A stretch of DNA of 64,000 nt from Adineta vaga (taxonomy: Eukaryota > Rotifera): contig CP075492.1 of NCBI GenBank assembly GCA_021613535.1, positions 4,030,001 through 4,094,000 on the forward strand. Reading direction: 5' to 3'. Position numbers and translations under genes: made by a program. Within the stretch, counting starts at the first letter, position 1; each line of letters begins with the position of its first letter. Below the pieces are notes generated by a model that saw only the letters and a list, made by a program, of their open reading frames with translations, did no database searches and was not told the origin of the DNA. Shown here one piece after another: positions 12,272 to 24,315 of this stretch.

Positions 12272-13626
12272 TCAAATTTGATTCAACAATTTTTCAATTC
12301 GCTTCAGATCAACATTCAGATTTCCTTCATTATTAACAACAAATGGCAAGATCCAATACGATTGATTCAGTAATTGTGCTTGTGTATACAAAATATATCC
12401 AGCACATGCTTTCAGATCTTCTACACGAAACATCGAACACGTCATCGGAAGTGAACTGGAACTTGATCGATATGGCATGATCTCGATCACTGTTGTTCCT
12501 GATTGTGCAAAGTTCATGTTTGATAATGCACCACTATGAACACCAATGATCACTTTTGCATTGTAGAATAGTTCGATTCGAGATCGGAATATGACCCGTA
12601 TCCTTCGAATGATCATATTGAACATAGTTCAGTGAATGTTTCGAACAATATGAACGAAGAACTTCAACAAATGCTTGCTCGTTCAAGATGAGACGACCAT
12701 TGTTCATTGCATTTGATGATGTTCGTTGAATGTAGATGAAATTCTTTCTCTCCGGTGGAGTGGCTGACTTGAGCATGCCTGAGATTGACCAATACATGTG
12801 TCGAGCATCTTGCCACAGACGAGGATGAATGCCAGGTGTTCGACATGGATTGATGAGAAGACGAGCACCAACTTTCATGTTTGAAGAATAATGAACAATT
12901 CGATTTTCATTTTCCACTCCTAAATCAATCATATACCATCAATAACAGTAAAGACAAACAATGAACATACGAACCTAACATGGACCATATCTCTTGAACT
13001 GATCGATCAAATCGAACACCTTTCAGAATCACCACTTTGGCATCAGGATACTTCTGTAGATAGGCTTGTGAATGAGCTAGTTTTGGTCCAACACCATCGA
13101 GAAAATGTTGAAAACTCCATCCATCAGGAACAGTATAAATGATTGCTTGGTCGTAAACAACAGTTGCTTCATCCGTGCTATAAAATGTTCTTTTCATTGC
13201 AGTATCACCATAGTTATAACCACATTCATCATTGAGATAGAGACCGTTTGGAACAAGAAATGTATTGACAGAGAGATGTTCTTTGGTATTGTTGAAGAGA
13301 ACACCTTGTTTTTCACAAGTTCCATCAGAACAACTTTTTGAATGAATTTGATAATAGGATGAACCATAGAACCAAGTCTTTGCTTCATCATCAGAAAAGT
13401 GTGGTAATGTGATGTAGAATGGTTCGAGAGTTTGTGAAATGTGTTCGATATCTTTTGATGAAACTGGTTGTTGTGGAACATGATCATTATTTTCGTTTCT
13501 TGATATGGAAGGTATTGGATGCGGCGATGATGTTGATGGTAGGAATCGATGAAGTTCATAAATAACGGTGCAAACACAAACGAATATTATGAAGACTTTG
13601 AAAAGACGAAATGGACGAAAATACAT
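12272..13626 (-). pseudogene. GT61-family glycosyltransferase, copy 2 (frameshifted)
   Basis: Near-identical to copy 1 over both exons (first exon from 13626, same 55-nt intron sequence), including MYFRPFRLFKVF, the membrane segment and the lumenal domain. Around 12586-12588 copy 2 reads GATCGGAATATG where copy 1 reads GATCGTATATG, a net gain of one base. It falls in the codons after KDTGHI. The frame then runs to an early stop, and the downstream signature GVHSGALSNMNFAQ continues in another frame to 12272. If translated it would lose the conserved C-terminal region. The rest of the reading frame is well preserved, so the break is recent, or an assembly error. Confidence 0.8.
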
Positions 13627-15990
13627 TGCAAATGTTCGTTTGTGAAAGATTGAACAGCTGATGATTAGATTACATCACTAGAAGATACAAAAATACATCA
13701 GCAAAGATATTAGAAAGTCGCATTTTGACATATTTTTATATGTATTACGTATTTTTTAAATATAATATAGTTCATTGTGGGTATTAGAATAATGTGCATC
13801 CGTACACTGAACTCAATTCAACAGAAGTTGTTTTCAACAAAAATGATACAAATCTGAATTTTGAGTTTACATATTTTTCTAGTGGATGGCGTGTTATATT
13901 TAGTGCAGTTAGTCATTTATTTTACGAGGTATTCGTATAAGAAGTACCTTTTCTTTAGAATATGTTGGAACAGTTAGTAAAAGAGAGAAGATCGCAGATT
14001 ATTCTAGTTTTACTAAAGATGCAGCTGGACTCAAAGGGAAACAAATAACGCTTATTCATTAGCAGTTTTCTCTGGCGAAATTGATAGAATTTTTGAAAAA
14101 ATCAACGAGTGATCTAGAATCACATTTATGTCAACAAAATGTAATGCTATTCTTGTTATTCCTTACTGTCTTCGAGATTAAATGTCATATTAATCGTAAA
14201 GGTTTATTTCAATCAATTTTGAATGAAGTATTCCGTATTTCCTTTGATAATATTTATGCTATCTAAACTATCGTTTAAATCATCAATAATAATTTTGTTC
14301 TGTATTATCAATCTGATGAAACTTTGTTTTTTTTCTATCTTTTTAGGCGTGACTTATCAGTCTTATCATTTAATTGATTTCTTCAACTTATGATACTGTT
14401 TAGTTTGCGTGCCATTAACAAAAGAAGTAATATAAAATTTGCTTGAGAGTTAATAATATTCAGAGAGAAAAAGAAAAATATGATTCTATTAGAATCATCT
14501 TAAACAATTTGAATAAAAACTTCATCTTTTTATCTCGATTTCTCAAGAAATAAAACCTAGCATTTACCTAAGATTTTCATAGATATTGTTGTACGTGGTT
14601 GTTCGATTCATTTTGTTTGCTTTCTTCTTTAAAAAAGTAAAATTAGTGGTACTCACGGGGATGAATGTTGTAGTCGTCATCGCACTTATAGAAGAGGAGC
14701 GAGAAAAGAAAAAGAAGCGAAAGAGAAAAAGAAAAGAAGTAAGATGTTCTTTTAAAAATAAACTCTTACCAAGCTCATTCCTTCTTTTTCCTCTTCTTTT
14801 TCCTCTCTTTGATTCTACGTCGTGGCACAATTATAAGAGAATGAAAAGAGATTCAATGTGTGTAGTTATTCTTTGTCAGTTAACCTCATGGTCTAGGTAT
14901 TTTATTCACTGTATGACTAAGGACCATAGCGCTGTTGCTAGACTCATTTATTAATTCAAAGGTAAACAATTGTCAATGAATAGTTTCTTTTCAATTTTTA
15001 CTTCCAGTATAATTCATTCATTCTACGTCTATACATAGAATGTGTTGCTCGTAGAATGATTGAAAGAGAGATTTGAAAATAAGGATGAATGTTGAAAAAT
15101 TTATTCCAAAGAACTTACATTGATCGATTCATTTGCGATATTCATTCAAAACTACAGAATATTTCTGATACCTAAGAATACTTCATTCTATGAATGATTA
15201 TATATGTCATCGGATATTATAAACTAAACAGAACTTACTTGTTCATACATTCAACTATTGTAGAGAAACTTTTCTCAGTCACATTGAATCAAATGTGAAG
15301 TAATTCACTCGATACGCTTCGTCTGAAACAAGAAAAACAATGACCACTTGTCTACTCATTAATTTGTTCGTCCTATCAATAGCGTACATCAATTACTAAC
15401 CAGAATATTACATATTTCTTCAGTTTTCTTCTGTCATATCAATTTACAAATATTTTTCATCAGATGACATGTATTGATGACAGAACGAAAAATCGTAATT
15501 ATTTTTTAAATAGAGAAGAAAGACATAAAATATAAACCACGTTTGAAGATTTTATAATATTTAATGATACTACAATTGCTTCAAGCCTTAAAACAAATTA
15601 TATATTTTAATTGAAATCATTTAGATTTATATAAATGATATCTATATTCTCAAATATTTCTTCATAATATATTGCATGTTCCCCTACGATTACTTCTATC
15701 AATTAATACGTATCAAGTTCATCATCTCCCATATATCGTTGATGTCGAATAATGTATGAAATGCAGTGAATTCAAATGATACCAATGATTTATTTTGAAA
15801 AACTTAAAAACAGAAGTAATAGAAATATGAACTTTACCTTCTGATTGAATGTCAGCATGAAAAATAAACTAGTATACAAGAGATAAAGTTCAATCATTTC
15901 ATTGTCTATAGAGTAAATAGTAAAAAAATCTTATTTATTATAGAAGAAAATTTCTTTTTTTTTATTGAAAACAGCATGTAAATATCGAAA
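13627..15990. other. Gene-free region upstream of GT61 copy 2
   Basis: About 2.4 kb. The proximal part and about 14530-14900 are homologous to the region upstream of copy 1. Short frames near 14081-14266 (LIEFLKKSTSDLESHLCQQN) look weakly coding, but there is no supported gene model. Confidence 0.55.
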
Positions 15991-17184
15991 TCATTTGTAT
16001 CGAAGAAGTTTAAGATGAACATTATTTATCGTAAATGTTTCTGATCTTGGATCAGTAATTGTTTGATCTTCTGTTGTATCGATTGGTATAGGCTTGGGAT
16101 ATTTTTGTTTTATTTTCAAGATTTTTGAAAGTGTTGGTGTTAATACAAGTAATTTGGAAACTTCTTTTAAATAATAATGTATTTGTTTGGGAGTATTATT
16201 TGTCAAAGAGATATTTTGTAAAAAACAAATAACTCGATACCAATAGAGTCTTCTACCATGTGATTCAACTAAATGATCAAGTTCTTCAAGAACTTCAGTA
16301 CGATCGAATAAATCATTGTTAGGTAGACGTTCTAAAACTAATTGACGAACTTTTGCGCGAAGACGTGCTGAATGAATTCGAAGACGAGGATCAACACCTG
16401 TACATTCACCATGAATTGGAATAGTACGACAAGAGTTTGCATTTGATTCAGATTTTACTGTATTATCACTAAAAGCAAACGATAATAAGTATAGAAAACT
16501 TCCTTCTAATATAAAATTTAAAAAAGAATAATTTTTTTGAAGCCTTTCTCTCATATTTTCTATTCTGAATTTGATTTAAATATCAAGAAGATTTTTAAGA
16601 TCGATTAAAAAATTACTTAGATTTCTTTTTTGTTTCTCGATAATCCACATCTTGTTGATGATGAGTATTGGTTGACGATGGAGGAACATAAGTAGCTGGT
16701 TGAGAAGCACAAATAACAGAAGTTGATTCATTGACATCTTTTAATTGATCACTAACTTCATCCATTGTTGCTGGATCTAACTGAGATGGACTATAAGCTT
16801 CATCCTAAACGATTATTCACATATAAAGAAAGTCAAACAAAAAAAACAAATATTTACTGCATCATTATCTTCTTCTTCTTCATCTTCATCGTCATCTTTA
16901 AGTAATTCTAGAATAGTTTTTGTAGGTTGTCCAGTTGATATTAATGTTGATTCTCTGAGTGATGCTTGTGGTTGACGAATAATTCTTTGTTGTGTTTCCA
17001 GAGAATTATCATCTGATGGACTGTATGGTTCACCATCCGATTGATCTGATTCATCTGCAAGACCTAATCGTTGTGAAAGTGATGGACGTGATCGTTTTGT
17101 TGGAGATGAATATTCTCCATTTGATAAAATTGTATGTTTTTTCGTATTATTCCAATTTGATTCTGTTGGTGAATAAACGCTCAT
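15991..17184 (-). CDS. Unrecognised nuclear-type protein, disordered acidic N-terminus
   Basis: Three exons, 17184-16858, 16804-16617 and 16564-15991, join in phase (362 aa). The N-terminal 170 residues are Ser/Pro-rich and acidic, with repeated short motifs (EYSSPTKRSRPS, EPYSPSDDN, EAYSPSQLD) and a DDDEDEEEEDND run. KRSR and KKKSK could act as nuclear localisation signals. The C-terminal 190 residues look folded and helical (VRQLVLERLPNNDLFDRTEV, LVESHGRRLYWYRVICFLQN). DPRLR and DPRSE tripeptide-type motifs are reminiscent of Su(s)/ZC3H4 or PCF11-like transcription factors, but no zinc finger is seen, so no function is assigned. The start lies about 290 bases from the divergent gene at 17476, suggesting a shared promoter region. 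Confidence 0.7.
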
Positions 17185-17475
17185 ATTTACTTCGTTTCTT
17201 TAATATTATCAAAATTATATTCGTTTATCCTTTCTCATAATCATATCTTACTTTCTTTTGACAATCAATCTTTTCCAATTAGAATAAACGATTAGAGCGA
17301 CATCAATCTATCTATGCATATATTCTTCTTGCCCTCTATAGACATTTTTTTTTTCATAAAGATGGTCGATTCATACTGACTCTTTGTCTCAGCGGCAATT
17401 CATTTTTGTCTTGTTCTTCATCTTCATTTTTGCATTGCAGAATCTAGTCTAGTCAATAAATTAATAATTTAAACC

Positions 17476-19013
17476 ATGTCAAATACTACAAAAGATAAAG
17501 AAAATAATTGGACATCAGATGCATTATTAGAGTTAACTGATCTTGCTAATGAACAATTACGTACATTAGAAAGACTTGATTTTTCTCACATTCAAAAGAA
17601 TTCACAACAAGAACTTGAATCATGGCATACAGCTGCTCTTACACGACTGAGTCAGATCTATTCTCAACGCTTAGCTGATCTTGCTCAAGTTTATAGTCAA
17701 GATGTTTGTCCCGATGCAGAAAAATTTAAACAAAAAATGACAGATCAATTAAAAAATCGTATTATGCCACGTATTTCAAAGATTCTCGATGATCCAACAC
17801 CTGAACCTGATAAAGTAGAAAAAATACAGGTTTGTATTGATCTTAAAATCACACGAAAATATAATTCTTTTTGTCATTATTTAGACTGTACTATCTCATA
17901 TTAAGTCTGAATATGAAATGATGCGTGATCGTCAATGGATTCGTGTTCAATTACCTGATATAAAAAGTTTATCAATTCCAATAAAAATTTCTAAAACACC
18001 TTTAGCAACAAATTTAGCCATACATAGTAAAGATCTCTTAGAGGATTTAAGCGATGATGACAAAGACACAAAGCAAGAAGATGAAACACCAACAAAGAAA
18101 AAACGAAAAACTGTTTCAATGGATCCTGTTGATATATTTGTCATCAATCCTGAACCATTGAAAAATTATTCACTAAATACAAATTCATCTACATTAGCAT
18201 TATCAAATACTCATATTCTTATTCATGATAATCATAAATTGATCCTATTCGACTATCAGAAAAAGTTAAATGAACTTCCATGGAATGACAATGATTATGG
18301 TTTGTCAACTCTTTTATTTATTTCAATGTCACTTTTTTTTTCTTTTTCAAGGTATTCTTGTAGATATGTGTTGGATGTCATCATTATCCGTGTTTCTAAT
18401 TCTAACAATTCATTCTCTCTATGTATATGATCCATTGAAACCAACACCAAATCTTCCAGTTAAAATTGACACTGTTCAAGCATCAGATCGAACCCATGTT
18501 TTAGCATCAGTATCAACATTTGAACGAGATGTTTATATTAATTATCATAAAGGTGTGCATGTTGATCAGTATCGTGTTTCACCAACATCACAATGGACAT
18601 TAGAAAAACGTTATTCAAAATCTGATTATTGTGAAACAAAAGATCTTGGTATTCGTGATGTTCGTTGTGATTCTCAACATATTTGTTTATCTGTGATGCA
18701 ACAAAGTGATTTAAAATGGAGATTAGATGTTATGTCACGTGATATGAAACGAGTTAGACGTGGAAGTATTATGGATAGTGGAGAAAATCAACATAAATTC
18801 TTTGCAATGCTTATATCACTTCATGATCAACGATGGTTATTTGTTAATTGGTATACAAATAAACTTTGGTTAGTTGATCAAGAAGGCAAAACAAGATTGA
18901 TGAAAGAATCTAAAATAAAAAATATTCGAAATACTTGTATGTCACCGAATGGTTGTTATTTAGCTGTGAGAACGGAAAAACCATCAGCTCTTAAACTTTA
19001 TAAACTTGATTAA
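17476..19013 (+). CDS. Unrecognised coiled-coil plus propeller-like protein
   Basis: Exons 17476-17829, 17885-18299 and 18352-19013 (476 aa) join in phase with 52-55-nt introns. Residues 1-150 are helical (ELTDLANEQLRTLERLDF, LSQIYSQRLADLAQVYSQ). A basic, acidic-flanked linker (LSDDDKDTKQED..KKKRKTV) follows and could be a nuclear signal. The last 320 residues have repeated strand-turn units as in WD40 or NHL propellers (SLYVYDPLKPTP, GVHVDQYRV, RWLFVNWYTNKLWLVDQEGK, TCMSPNGCYLAVRT). No zinc finger, RING or B-box is present. I do not recognise the family; it may be lineage-specific. It is divergent from the gene at 15991-17184. Confidence 0.75.
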
Positions 19014-20245
19014 AAGGTCCGTTTTCTTTTCTTGTAACCATTTGCTAATTGTACTTATAATTATAATTGTAATAAATATAACATCTCAATCCATTTTGAA
19101 AATAGAAACAGAGTACGAAAAAATATAATCATTTTGAAATAGAGTTCTATGGTGATGAAATAACAGGCGATCTGTTTACATCCAGTATGTTCAATATGAG
19201 CAATAGATATATCGATTTATTCTTTGGCATCTTTACTTTCCGTTGATTTATTAATATCCGATAACTAAATATAAAATCTATTACATGTATTACTTGATAG
19301 TTCAGATTATTTCCAGTTATTTTAATTTATTATATATTAAAAGTATATTTAAAAAAACAATATTTTTAAGTATCTGTTCATGCTCTTATCTACCAGTTTT
19401 AATTTTTTGATAAGAACTGGTAATAAAATATTTTATAGTTTGAAATCATTGTTTAGGTCATTTTAAATATATGATCTTCATAGAGAACACAATGAAACTA
19501 TTCTTATAGCATTCAAAGACTAAAGAATATCCGATGAAAAGATAACCACATATATATTATAGGTCGAAAAATAGAAAAGAAATTGAAAAACACATTGCGC
19601 CATCCCTCGATATATGTATAATTATGTTTAATATAGTGCTTTTCAAAACAAGTGTTTAGTACTTTTTGAGTTTTTATATTGATATCACCACTGATACTTA
19701 AGTACTATACTTAACGATAATTTATTTAAAGTGTTCAGCTACAGTTTGTAGCGAAATGTAGCTGAAATAGATATATTTTCGACACTGATAGATTCAGTTG
19801 TCTAAATTATATTAAGAGTTACCTATTTAAAACTTTGTAGAATCATCAAAATAATGTCATTTTTCTATGACACGAAAAAGACAATATGTTTTTTGATGAA
19901 TTCAAGTCAATTTCATATTTTGCTTTCGAATACACGACAAAATAGTAATAGGTAAACCTGGAATGAAATATGATTGATTCAGAACAACAAGAATAAGCTA
20001 CACTAGTCCTCTTGCATAATCGCTTTTGTATGTAATTTATCTCAAACTCTAGTTTGTGCTGCCATCTATATAAATGATCTTTTATTTATTAAGTTTTTAC
20101 TCCAATCTGCTATATTTTGTTGACAGTTCAATTCAATCGTTGTGCTTGTGATTGATCATTACACTGTACACTCACATATTCATCAGCATTTATATAATAT
20201 ACTGTTTTCCCGAGAAATGAGTTTATTATCTATATCTATTTAAAT
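19014..20245. other. Intergenic
   Basis: About 1.2 kb of AT-rich DNA with a candidate polyadenylation signal near its start and no coding signal elsewhere. Confidence 0.6.
19071..19076 (+). terminator. Candidate polyadenylation signal AATAAA
   Basis: A canonical AATAAA lies 57 bases after the stop of the plus-strand gene ending at 19013, in a plausible position for its mRNA 3' end. Confidence 0.5.
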
Positions 20246-21067
20246 ATGGGTGAGTTCTGATAGAACGGTTTTTATTGACTTCTCCTTTTTCTATTTTTCA
20301 ATAGCTACAATCAATGATGAACCTGCTGATATCGTTTTTCAATATAAAAATATTGAAAAAACATTTACTATTGAAAAAACTCTTGGATTTAATGATCTTC
20401 TACAAACAATTAGAACTCATTTCGACATTTGTGCCGGTGAAAGTATTGGATTTGTTGTTGCAGATACTGATCGTTGTGTTGGTGTATCAAAAACAATGAA
20501 CTTATTTCAGTTTTCGAATCAAAATATTCCGAAATATGTTCTTATTGTTTCTGGTATGATATTAATAAATAAAGGATTTTTCTTTTGGATCAGACTCGTT
20601 TAAAACATGTCTTTTATACTTCACAATATTTTCAATACGACATTTTGCATCTCAATTCTACCGAATAAAAACATTCTCATCAGTATTTCATTAATAGCCT
20701 GAGTTATACTAAGCATGTAGAAGATAGATCTTTCTTTTGAAAGGAAAGTAAATATTTACTCAAACAAATGTCATAAAACTGATTGAATAGTAGCTTGAGA
20801 AATAAAAATGTATTTGTGTGCAAAAACAAATGTTGGAGAATTTTTCGAAGACTATATGTCTCTTTCTTTGTAGGTAATGACAAAACTAAAGACGGATGGT
20901 GCAAAAAGTTTATGAATCAGTATTTTATTCCATTTCTTAGTAAGTAATTCAAAAATATATTAATACAGATGAATCTTTCACTGTAAATATTTTTCGTACG
21001 CACTGTTATCGCAGATATTATCACGGAAATGTATTACCCTGTGGATGTATCGAAATTGTTCTGTTAA
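20246..21067 (+). CDS. Small unrecognised protein, beta-grasp-like N-terminus
   Basis: I build this from four exons: 20246-20249 (ATG plus one base), 20305-20553, 20874-20939 and 21015-21067, 123 aa in phase. The first exon is only 4 nt, with donor GTGAGT. The N-terminal 80 residues (MATINDEPADIVFQYKNIEK, then TIEKTLGFNDLLQTI) suggest a ubiquitin-like or PB1-like fold: two strands, a helix, then more strands. The tail is GWCKKFMNQYFIPFL..ITEMYYPVDVSKLFC. The family is not recognised. The last exon is the least certain because it is short. Confidence 0.55.
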
Positions 21068-23146
21068 ATATCCGTTCGCCATTGGTTTTATAGGTTGAAC
21101 TATATATCACCCATTCTTAAGGAGATATTCCCAGGTGCCCATTCGCTTTTGAGTCCGAACTTTGTGCATCTTGTAGATCTTTGGGAGTTATGTTCTTTAT
21201 TAAAAGATTTCGCGCGCTTTGCTTGTTTCTAGTGAGGTACGGACGTTTTATTGTATCTTTGCCCGCATTCACACTCGTAAGATGCCGATAATATCGTGAT
21301 CATGTCGAAGTTGCTATATAATAAGTTTTTAGAGAACAATTTTTATAATTTTACACAATTTTCCTATTATTAATCTCATTTTAGAAATAAACAATCTTTT
21401 GCGATGGAAACAAAAGGACAATTAATTGATAAATTATCGCTTCCGATGAGCATCAGGTGATGCCTAACATGCAGATAATAATACTGATTTTGTATTTATA
21501 GGTGATTACTTGCTTCATCATCATCAGCATTATCAATTATGATCACTTTAATTTCGTTGTTGTTGCTGTCTTGCTTTGTAACATGCTTGTTTTCCTTGTT
21601 AATTACATTGCGATATTATTTGTTTTAATTTATTACTTATAAAAATGAAGTTCGCATCAAATAATAATATTTTTCAAAGCGCTTGGCTTTATCGGCAAAC
21701 CTTACGTATAAAATTTATACGATTTGTGTCGCAACGAATTTTTTATTCTCGAAACCATAAATCATTGGGACGTTACGATGGTGCTCTGATTATCGGCTCA
21801 TTTATACAATATGGTAGTGAATTGAAGCTCTTTCATTGAAAAAGCAACAACTATTCTTGTAAAAAAAACCATGATATAATACAGAAGTCAAGAGAAAACG
21901 ATCTTTGAGGCGCAGAACATCAATGAGAAAAATGACGTATGCTTCTGCTTCTGAAGTAAATTTGAAGAAAGAATACAGAGACTATGCAGAATAAATTAGA
22001 GATATACTATATGAAGTACACAATACATAACATTTAGTATCTATTAAAACACCAGATGAACTCAGGATATCTTTAGATCACAACACAAGGGTGTGGGTGA
22101 GGGTGTTGGAATGCAAAGTGCAAAGTATGAGTGCGGGCGAGGGTATTGGAAGGCGAGGAAAGTCTGGAGGTTCACTCGTTTAAAACTCGAAGCTCCGACT
22201 TCTAGATATATAAGTTTAATACTTGAATCGAGTTAACGATTTCTACACTACTCATGCTGATGATAACGAGTGGTATGTAAGTGGTGAAATCAATGTCAAC
22301 AAGCTGCTGAATGATCATTTCGTTTTTCGTAGTTTTTTTAATTGGTGTCATGCTCGTTATTTCTATTAATGGTCGTTTTTTGCTTCTTCCTTTCTTTTTG
22401 GTCACCATGTAGATGCTATTATCAGAAGATCCTATTTTTACTGTTATGATTATAAGCTTTATGTTCATCATGCACGTTATTGATAATAGATTTTTGTTGT
22501 TGTTGTTGTTCATATTCATACACGTGTTCAAGATAGATTTTCTTTTTTTCTTTGATACCTTTTTTTGTTCGACAAGCATAATAAAAGATCAAAGAGAAAT
22601 TTAACAACAGTTATTTCTTGTTAAGCACAGTAATGCTTTTATCTCAAACAGAAGCATTCAATCCACTCACTTTTCTGGTATAGGTATTTCTATTTGATGC
22701 AATCTATAGAATAGAAAAAAGAACACTGGATGAGTCATGATCTGATAGAAAAGATAAAATCGATCAGTCAATTAAAAAGTATTCATAATAAAATGCCACA
22801 TTTCTTTTTTTCTTTTCTTTGAAAAACTTGAGAACCTGTTTAATCTGAACATTCTTTGTCATATGAAGATCTATCTCCTTTGATTAATCACATTGAGAAG
22901 TATGAAAAAAGACGATTCATCGAAAGAGAATATTTTTTTTGAAAAAAAGGATCTTTCGTACTGAATAACCAGTTTTTCTTGTTTCGTTTCAAATAGAAAT
23001 AGTTGTCGTTTTTTGATTGTCATCACCAAGATAAAGAAAAAAAAATCATAATATAAAATCAAGGTCGTTGATAATGATTATGATGATGACGATGATGCCT
23101 GCATCCATTAAAAACATTTGATTTCACGGACGGAAAAATAAAAACG
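21068..23146. other. Gene-free region with locally GC-rich patches
   Basis: About 2.1 kb. It holds a less AT-rich patch at 21080-21300, a G-rich 40-bp tandem repeat near 22094-22155 (listed separately), and short frames without convincing splice partners (21645-21839, 22202-22579). No gene is supported. Confidence 0.55.
22094..22155 (+). repeat. G-rich 40-bp-period tandem repeat, telomere-like motif
   Basis: A 22-base G-rich module at 22094-22115 (TGTGGGTGAGGGTGTTGGAA...) recurs exactly 40 bases later at 22134-22155 with four substitutions. TGTGGG is the bdelloid telomeric unit as I recall, but there are only one or two units here, so this is not a telomere. Confidence 0.5.
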
Positions 23147-24315
23147 TTACAAATAATTTGGTGTACATATACAACAAACCATTTGACATTTTTGATAAAG
23201 CCGAGCACAAAAACTCGACCGTTCAATTGATGTTGTCGATGATGTTGTTGAAAGTTTTTGAGTTACTGGAACTACTCCCAGTCTTTGAACATTTAATCCG
23301 ACATCACTAGCAGGCAATTTTTCTCCTCCTGTCGTCGCCGTTGTCGTTCCTCCTGCTACATCATCTATTAATAAAAATGAAAGAAGAAATGATGTTACCA
23401 TGGAAACAAACAAACAAAAAAGATAGTTACCTAATGTTTGCCACCCTGGGATTTGATTAGAAAAGCGTTGATTAAGTAAATATACATTTTCTTCTAAAGT
23501 GGAAATATCTCTAGAAAACAACGCATAAGAAAAAAGATTTCATTTAAAATTATTCTAAAATAAAATATCTTTTTTACTTTTTTATTTCGATAACATCTTC
23601 ATTATTTTGTCCATTTTTAAAATTGGATGACGTTTGTTGAAGATCTATCGTTGAAAGTGATTTGACAATAATATTTTCAAGAGTTGATGAACCAATCGAA
23701 GCAGATAAAGTTAAAGAGGAAAATAGATATTGAGCTTTTACAAGTTGATTTCGAAAATATTCAACACAGTAAGCAAGATGCTGAGGATTATAGGTTAAAT
23801 TTGTTGGATTTCCTTTGAGTCCGTTCGATGATCTAAAATAATAGTTCTTACTAACACGTTAATAGAAAGAATTAAAAGAAAAGGATGCAATTACCTTCTT
23901 CCACTCTCCTGGGTTAATTTAGATATAAGATCAGTAATTTTAATAATCAATTGTAGTTTTATTTTACCAAATTCATCTCGTATAGAAGCAGCAGCAGTCA
24001 TCGTTTCTAATATACCGTTTAAACGAGAAAGACCTTCATGAATTTCTCCTACTGTCTGTATTCAATATAAAGGTAATACTAAAATAGTTTCGAATCTCAA
24101 CAATAATAATCAGGTTTTACCTTGCTTAAATCTTCTCTTGTAGCTTCTTGTACGTCATGAACAGACGTTTTACGAGATGGCTGATGATTCGACACTTTGA
24201 CTGTTGAATTACGGTTTTGTGAAGAAATTTCAATATTATTGTTTATTGTTTGAAGATGATATGTCTTTTGAATAATTTCCAAAGGTTTGTCTTGGTTTCC
24301 ACCGGTCGATGTCAT
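23147..24315 (-). CDS. Unrecognised helical protein, Cys-rich C-terminus
   Basis: Five exons, 24315-24121, 24055-23895, 23832-23578, 23510-23431 and 23364-23147, join in phase (302 aa). The middle is predominantly helical (LSRLNGILETMTAAASIRDE, LQLIIKITDLISKLTQE, YCVEYFRNQLVKAQYLFSSL, DISTLEENVYLLNQRFSN), like a small bundle or coiled coil. The tail is Thr/Ser-rich and ends with a cysteine cluster (FCARLYQKCQMVCCICTPNYL), which might be palmitoylated to attach the protein to a membrane. Retaining the 66-nt fourth intron would insert a hydrophobic stretch (FVSMVTSFLLSFLL), so intron retention would change topology. I do not recognise the family; a trafficking adaptor subunit is one possibility. 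Confidence 0.65.

Noticed and set aside
14081-14266. Weakly coding-looking frame LIEFLKKSTSDLESHLCQQN
   Set aside because: Neighbouring frames are closed and no acceptor or donor gives a continued protein. Probably chance or a very old relic.
14586-14954. 122-codon plus-strand frame with lysine/arginine run
   Set aside because: The frame is open mainly because of a purine-rich tract, and the homologous tract near 11600 is not open.
21645-21839. 64-codon plus-strand frame (MKFASNNNIFQSAWLYRQ..)
   Set aside because: No splice partners, no family resemblance and an isolated position in a gene-free region. Too short to support as a gene.
22202-22607. Overlapping frames on both strands
   Set aside because: Composition reflects low-complexity AT and repeated TTG/AAC codons. 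No splice signals or domains.
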